Notes under the pieces: generated by a model
Databases searched by the model: none
Seen by the model: only the letters and a program-made list of their open reading frames with translations
Told to the model about the DNA's origin: nothing
Program-made: the position numbers and the translations under genes
In this document: positions 20,399-24,102 of the stretch, one piece after another
How positions within the stretch are numbered: position 1 is the first letter of the stretch
Layout: every line of letters starts with the position of its first letter
DNA from: Caldifarciminota bacterium
GTDB taxonomy: Bacteria > Hydrothermota > Tepidihabitantia > Tepidihabitantales > Tepidihabitantaceae
Reading direction: 5' to 3'
Length of the DNA stretch: 24,102 nucleotides
Assembly (NCBI GenBank): GCA_011049385.1
Contig: DSBX01000201.1
Span: 1 to 24,102, forward strand

Positions 20399-21892
20399 AT
20401 GACAATTGAACAGGTCGCAACCGCGGTCCGCGGGCATTTCGACCGGATGCGGACCGCGGGTTGCGGTTTCGCTGATGCACGACTGTATGACGAGGACGCC
20501 AGCCAGCGGGTTGTGCTTTATGACGGCAACCTCGAAAGCAACAACCGCGGTCTCGAGCGCGGTATCGGAGTCCGGGTGCTCTACGAGGGCGCGTGGGGCT
20601 TCGCCGCGACCGCGGACCTCGATACCATCGGGGCCTGCTTCGACCGGGCGCTGACGAACGCCCGGGCCGCGGCCCGCCTGCCCGGGTTCCCCAAGGAGAT
20701 GGGCCCGGCGCGGCCGGCAAAGGGCGAGTACCGCGCGCCGGTCGTGAAGGACCCGTTCGAGGTGCCGCTGGCCGAGAAGCTGGCGTTCCTGACCGGCATT
20801 GACGAGCGGCTCAAGGACGACAGCGTCAAACAGCGCATCGTCCACGCCCGGTTCCAGCGCCGGCGCATTCACTACTGGAACACCGAAGGGACCGACGTCA
20901 GCCGGTTTGTCAATAACACTTTCGCGACGATGATGGTGATGGCCCCGGATAAGGACGGCCGCACCCAGCGCCGAAGCGTCGAGCTTTACTCCGACGGCTC
21001 GGGCACCCGGGGCTGGGAGTGGCTCACGAACCCGGACTGGTTCTCCGGCCACGCCGAGCGGATCAAGCGCGAGCTGTTCGAAGTCGTTGCGGCGGAGCCC
21101 CTGCCGCCGGGCAGGCGCGACCTCATCATCCTGCCCGGACAGGGCTTCCTCCAGGTCCACGAGACGATAGGCCACCCGCTGGAGTTGGACCGGATTCTCG
21201 GCTACGAGCTTTCCTTCGCGGGCGGTTCGCACGTCCGGCCCGAGATGATCGGCACCCTGCGCTACGGTTCGGACAAACTCAACTGTCGGGCGGGCGTGAC
21301 GCCCAACTCGCCCGGGACCTTCGGCTTCGACGACGAGGGCACGCCCCAGCGCGACTACTACCTCATCAAACAGGGCATCCTCGTCAACGTGCTGTCCTCG
21401 CGCACCGACCTGGCCGAGGCCAACGCCAAGGCGGGCAGCGAGGTGGTCAGCGAGTCCGGCACCGCGGCCCGGGCCTGCGCTTTCTACCGGACACCGATTG
21501 ACCGAATGACCAATATCAACATCGAACCGGGCGAAGACGGCACGCTCAACGACATCGTGGCCGCGACCGAGAACGGCATCATCGTGGATGTGCCGGTTTC
21601 CTGGTCGATCGGTTCGAACCGTGAACACTTCCACTTCGGCACCGAAATCGCGTGGGAAGTCAAGGACGGCCGGCGCACCCGGGTATTCAAAAACCCGACC
21701 TACCAGGCGCATACCCTCGACTTCTGGCGCTCGCTGGACAAGGTCGGCGACAAGTCCACTTGGCTGCTCCAATCCGTGCCGAACTGCGGCAAGGGCGAGC
21801 CCAACCAGATAATGGAACTGGGCCACGGCATTCCGGTGATGCGGTTCAAGGACGTCCAGTGCGGCGAGGCCGAAGCCGCGACGAAGGAGTGA
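20399..21892 (+). CDS. tldD: TldD metalloprotease subunit
   Basis: This 497-residue protein is the catalytic half of the TldD/TldE (PmbA) zinc protease, which degrades unfolded peptides and matures modified peptides in known cases. The metal site is HETIGH (HExxxH) in QVHETIGHPLELDR. A likely third ligand is the Cys in SVPNCGKGEPNQ near the C-terminus, as in the family. SYxDRR-like N-terminal parts are replaced by ADARLYDEDASQRVVLYDGN. AAGGAG at 20384-20389 fits either GTG 20396 or ATG 20399; ATG is used here. The gene ends in AAGGAG-TGA, which provides the ribosome binding site for the next gene. Confidence 0.93.
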   Translation: MTIEQVATAVRGHFDRMRTAGCGFADARLYDEDASQRVVLYDGNLESNNRGLERGIGVRVLYEGAWGFAATADLDTIGACFDRALTNARAAARLPGFPKEMGPARPAKGEYRAPVVKDPFEVPLAEKLAFLTGIDERLKDDSVKQRIVHARFQRRRIHYWNTEGTDVSRFVNNTFATMMVMAPDKDGRTQRRSVELYSDGSGTRGWEWLTNPDWFSGHAERIKRELFEVVAAEPLPPGRRDLIILPGQGFLQVHETIGHPLELDRILGYELSFAGGSHVRPEMIGTLRYGSDKLNCRAGVTPNSPGTFGFDDEGTPQRDYYLIKQGILVNVLSSRTDLAEANAKAGSEVVSESGTAARACAFYRTPIDRMTNINIEPGEDGTLNDIVAATENGIIVDVPVSWSIGSNREHFHFGTEIAWEVKDGRRTRVFKNPTYQAHTLDFWRSLDKVGDKSTWLLQSVPNCGKGEPNQIMELGHGIPVMRFKDVQCGEAEAATKE

Positions 21893-21894
21893 TG

Positions 21895-23274
21895 ATGCTG
21901 GAAAACAGGATTCGCGAACTACTCGGCCGGGCCCGGGACGAAGCCCGCAAGGCGGGGATGAACGTCGAGCTCAGCTTCCACCGCGAGCAGTCGTCCCTCA
22001 TCCGGCTCGGCAACTCGTCGGTCGCGCTCGCGACCCACGAGGCGCTGACCCGGCTCGATGTCTCGGTACAGGACGGCCGCAAGGTCGGCTCCTTCAGCCT
22101 GACCGCGGACATCGTCTCCGCCGACCAGCTCCGCGAGGCGGTCCACCACGCGGCCGAGAACTGCCGCGCGGCCCTGCCCAAGGACTACGACCCCATCTTC
22201 GGCACCGTCGAAGAAGCGGTGGACGACTCAGCCGGCTACGACCCGGCGCTGGAAGCGCTGTCGGCCGAGGCCAAGACCGACCTCTGCGCGGACATCATCA
22301 AAAAACTCAAGCCGCGCGGCCGCTACGACTTCTCCGGCTCCTGGTCCACCGGCTCGACCGAGATGTACTACACGACGACCGCCAACGATTCGGAATGCTA
22401 CCGCCGGCTCACCGACGGCCGGTTCGTGATGGTGCTCAAAGAGCAGGACAAGAAGTGGGAGTTGCAGGTCGAGCTCAGCCAGAAGGCCGCGGCCGATATC
22501 CGCGCCGCGGAGGTTATCGCCGCCTTCGACGACCTCCGGCCGGTCTACGAGCAGAACGAAGGCTTCGCCACCACTATCGGGCGACAGCGGGTACTGTTCG
22601 GGCCGCAGGCCATCGCCCAGCTCGTCGGGCTCGCCATCTGGGGCGGGTTCATCGGCCGGTCCTGGGAAGAGAAACGTTCCTGGACCGCGCAGAACAAGTT
22701 CGGCGACAGGATTCTGAGCGAGGCGGTGACAATCGTGGACGACCCGGCCAACCCCGATGTCTTCAGCATGCCCTTCGACTTCATGGGCAAGCGGCGGCGC
22801 CGGTTCGCGGTGGTCGAGCGCGGCGTGTTCAAGGGCCTGCTTTACGACTCGGCCTCGGCCGCACGCTACGGCAAGAAACCGACCGGCCACGACCTCGCCA
22901 GCGGCGACTTCGGGCTCGCGCCCGGCGACGGCCCGGCCGGTCTTGAAGCCGGCCGCAAGCTGGCCGGCGACGCGCTCTACGTCCCGCACCTGCACTACAT
23001 CCACCTGCCCGACCCGACCAAGGGGATGTTCACCGGTTCTTCGCGCTTCAACGCGATGCGGGTCAAGAACGGCGAGTTCGTCGCGCCGATCTTCTCGACC
23101 CGGGTCACCGACACCAGCCCGTCGGTGTTCAACAACGTCGTAGCGATGAGCTCGAAGACGGTCACGCATAACGAGAGCGCAACCTACGGCCGGCGTACGC
23201 CCGACGCGATGAGCGTGCCCGAGTGGCTGCTCTGCGACAACATCCGGATCACCGACGTCGCGGACAGCTTCTAG
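21895..23274 (+). CDS. pmbA: PmbA/TldE-like partner of TldD
   Basis: This 459-residue protein of the same fold as TldD lacks the HExxxH motif, as expected of the non-catalytic partner TldE/PmbA. The N-terminus (VELSFHREQSSLIRLGNSSVA) and the LTDGRFVMVLKEQDKKWELQV region fit the N-domain. The C-terminal domain has MPFDFMGKRRRRFAVVERGVFKGLLYDSASAARYG and a conserved end (PEWLLCDNIRITDVADSF). Start ATG 21895 is five bases after AAGGAG, while ATG 21892 (overlapping the tldD stop) is too close. The pair is clearly one operon and would form a TldD-TldE heterodimer. No small peptide substrate gene is visible next to it. Confidence 0.9.
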   Translation: MLENRIRELLGRARDEARKAGMNVELSFHREQSSLIRLGNSSVALATHEALTRLDVSVQDGRKVGSFSLTADIVSADQLREAVHHAAENCRAALPKDYDPIFGTVEEAVDDSAGYDPALEALSAEAKTDLCADIIKKLKPRGRYDFSGSWSTGSTEMYYTTTANDSECYRRLTDGRFVMVLKEQDKKWELQVELSQKAAADIRAAEVIAAFDDLRPVYEQNEGFATTIGRQRVLFGPQAIAQLVGLAIWGGFIGRSWEEKRSWTAQNKFGDRILSEAVTIVDDPANPDVFSMPFDFMGKRRRRFAVVERGVFKGLLYDSASAARYGKKPTGHDLASGDFGLAPGDGPAGLEAGRKLAGDALYVPHLHYIHLPDPTKGMFTGSSRFNAMRVKNGEFVAPIFSTRVTDTSPSVFNNVVAMSSKTVTHNESATYGRRTPDAMSVPEWLLCDNIRITDVADSF

Positions 23275-23311
23275 CCGGGTCCGGTTCGGTCCTCGGGCGG
23301 ACGTCGTCTTC

Positions 23312-23340
23312 TTGACTCGCGGCGCGGTGCCGGATATCCT
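23312..23340 (+). promoter_or_regulatory. Promoter of the tRNA-Leu gene
   Basis: TTGACT at 23312-23317, a 17-base spacer and TATCCT at 23335-23340. Transcription would begin near 23347, about 23 bases before the mature tRNA 5' end. Confidence 0.6.
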
Positions 23341-23369
23341 TTGCGCCGTCTTTCGACAATCTGGAGTGT

Positions 23370-23453
23370 GCCGAGGTGGCGGAAATGGCAGACGCGCTAG
23401 CCTCAGGAGTTAGTGAGCGCAAGCTCATGGGGGTTCAAATCCCCCCCTCGGCA
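23370..23453 (+). tRNA. tRNA-Leu (anticodon CAG)
   Basis: This is a complete class II tRNA. The acceptor stem GCCGAGG (23370-23376) pairs with CCTCGGC (23446-23452), with discriminator A at 23453. The D-arm has GGCGGAAATGGCAGACGC. The anticodon loop CTCAGGA holds CAG at 23404-23406, reading CUG. The long variable arm (GAGC-GCAA-GCTC) and the T-arm (GGGGG-TTCAAAT-CCCCC) are clear. The CCA end is not encoded and must be added. Sequence and layout closely follow E. coli tRNA-Leu(CAG). Confidence 0.97.
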
Positions 23454-23457
23454 TTCG

Positions 23458-23507
23458 TGCGCGGCTTTGTCGCGCATTCACGCCGAGCGGCTTTGTCGCT
23501 CGGCGTG
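23458..23507 (+). repeat. Tandem hairpins with identical 7-base loops
   Basis: Four bases after the tRNA come two perfect hairpins. The first is TGCGCG-GCTTTGT-CGCGCA (23458-23476). The second is an 11-bp stem, CACGCCGAGCG / CGCTCGGCGTG, around the same GCTTTGT loop (23479-23507). The core CGGCTTTGTCG is repeated. They may end or process the tRNA transcript, although no T-run follows. They could also be copies of a small repeat. Confidence 0.6.
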
Positions 23508-23532
23508 TGCCATCGGGTGCGGTGAGCCGGGA

Positions 23533-23560
23533 TTGACTTCCGCCCCGGATATGCTAGTCT
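23533..23560 (+). promoter_or_regulatory. Promoter of the SWIB-like gene
   Basis: TTGACT at 23533-23538, a 16-base spacer and TAGTCT at 23555-23560. A TG lies one base before the -10 box, giving an extended -10 element. The leader contains AAAGGAG at 23592-23598, five bases before the ATG at 23604. Confidence 0.55.
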
Positions 23561-23603
23561 GCCCCGGTTGCAGAGGCGCAAAACCATGGCGAAAGGAGCC
23601 ACA

Positions 23604-23891
23604 ATGCCAGTCAAGAAAAAGGGTCTTGCCGCGATAACCATCAGGGCCGATGCGGCCCTTCAGGCCATCTACGGCAAGAAAGAGCTCAAGCCGACCGAGC
23701 TCATGAAGGGCCTGTCCGACTACGCCAACAAGCATGACCTCAAGACCAAGGGCGCGGGCAAGGGTCTTGCCGCGCTCCGGGTCAAGACCGACGATGACCT
23801 CAAGGTCATCTTCGGCAACAAGCCCGAAATCAAGTGGTTCGACCTGATGAAGGGTGTCTGGGCCTACATCGATAAGAACAAACTGCGCTAG
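23604..23891 (+). CDS. SWIB/MDM2-like small protein made of two similar halves
   Basis: This 95-residue basic protein resembles bacterial SWIB/MDM2-fold proteins such as those of chlamydiae. The end of the second half (DLMKGVWAYIDKNKL) fits the SWIB W-x-YIK-x-N-x-L signature, and the DaaLqaiyGkk/DddLkviFGnk parts fit the D..L..vFG strand-helix part. The two halves are clearly duplicates: both begin KGLAA, continue with D..L..I.G.K, then LMKG, then Y..K..L. A 15-base DNA match (AAGGGTCTTGCCGCG at 23619-23633 and 23760-23774) marks the same point in each. In eukaryotes SWIB domains act in chromatin complexes; the bacterial role is unknown, possibly binding DNA or topoisomerase. ATG 23604 is fixed by AAAGGAG; the frame open from 23568 is not used. 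Confidence 0.8.
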   Translation: MPVKKKGLAAITIRADAALQAIYGKKELKPTELMKGLSDYANKHDLKTKGAGKGLAALRVKTDDDLKVIFGNKPEIKWFDLMKGVWAYIDKNKLR

Positions 23892-23912
23892 ACAGGACGG
23901 AGAGAAGTAAGG

Positions 23913-23946
23913 GGCGGCGGGTTCACACCGCCGCCTTTCTCTGTTT
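23913..23946 (+). terminator. Intrinsic terminator after the SWIB-like gene
   Basis: GGCGGCGG (23913-23920), loop GTTCACA, and CCGCCGCC (23928-23935) form an 8-bp GC stem followed by TTTCTCTGTTT. It lies 21 bases after the stop codon. Confidence 0.85.
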
Positions 23947-24034
23947 CCCGCCGCCCGGTCAGGGGCCGGGTCGGCGGTTCCCCTTTGCCGGCTCTTGGCT
24001 TTTCGTCGGTATCGTCAAGGCTTCGGGACGGCGC

Positions 24035-24102
24035 TCAAGACGATGACCCCGGGGTGCTCCCTCCTCCCGCCACCCCCTCCCATTCGTAGTACGACGACCC
24101 GG
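24035..24102 (-). CDS. Possible C-terminal end of a gene running off the right edge
   Basis: On the minus strand a frame enters at the right edge and ends with a TGA at 24037-24035. It would encode a Gly/Ser-rich tail of about 21 residues (SSYYEWEGVAGGGSTPGSSS). It is too short to identify, and the G-rich strand bias could equally be the low-complexity intergenic type seen at the left edge. The region 23947-24034 before it shows nothing I can name. Confidence 0.2.
   Translation of the reverse strand, partial: GSSYYEWEGVAGGGSTPGSSS

Noticed and set aside
1..24102. CRISPR arrays, insertion sequences, integrases and phage genes
   Set aside because: No regularly spaced repeats, transposase or integrase motifs, or attachment-like duplications were found. 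The tRNA-Leu has no repeated 3' segment downstream that would mark an integration site.

Overview
The window comes from a high-G+C bacterium with a Gram-negative envelope. The evidence is a YidC with the large periplasmic domain, two lipoproteins, a Pal/OmpA-type peptidoglycan-binding protein, and a secreted protein with a FlgD-like C-terminal sorting domain. That last domain, and the CAYFNTFYNAQ motif after a lipobox, are typical of FCB-group relatives and candidate phyla such as WOR-3/Stahlbacteria. This placement is an inference from protein style, not from a marker tree. The ferredoxin-type disulfide reductase fused to rubredoxin, next to a NifS/IscU pair, suggests an anaerobe. Start codons are often GTG or TTG, and many genes meet in 4-nt stop/start overlaps.

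Layout. 1-378: A+T-richer left edge, then a purine-rich tract and a strong promoter. 379-1077: secreted FlgD-sorted protein. 1211-1588: small lipoprotein. From a near-consensus promoter at 1613-1641, a same-strand run of sixteen genes extends to 12192 with no internal terminator that I can see: rpmH, rnpA, yidD, yidC, jag, mnmE, a universal-stress-like protein, a ptsN-type EIIA, argS, a nifS/iscS homologue, iscU, a 58-residue zinc-ribbon protein, a glutaredoxin-like protein, FTR-beta/rubredoxin, a MTH1187-type protein and an NTF2-like exported protein. 12193-12445 holds a possible structured RNA ending in a strong intrinsic terminator. 12507-14894 is a DegV-DAK2 (FakB-FakA-like) fusion with a membrane helix and a PAS-like tail. 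15061-15387 is a small coiled-coil protein. On the minus strand, 20242 down to 15392 reads as one coupled operon: TPR/Pal lipoprotein, pyrK, pyrD, pyrF, pyrE. Divergent promoters at 20273-20350 separate it from tldD-pmbA. The right end has tRNA-Leu(CAG), two tandem hairpins with the same loop, a SWIB-like duplicated small protein and a terminator.

How the genes fit together. The first part of the long run is the classic rpmH-rnpA-yidD-yidC-jag-mnmE cluster (ribosome, RNase P, membrane insertion, tRNA modification). It runs on into argS and then into a sulfur/iron/thiol-redox cassette. The minus strand makes UMP from dihydroorotate (PyrD/PyrK, PyrE, PyrF) behind an envelope protein. TldD/PmbA is a protease pair.

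The most striking observation is that the NifS/IscS homologue has lost the PLP-binding lysine (His-Lys replaced by Gln-Ser at residues 200-201) together with other cofactor contacts. It keeps the catalytic-loop cysteine and sits next to an intact IscU and a disulfide-reductase/rubredoxin module.
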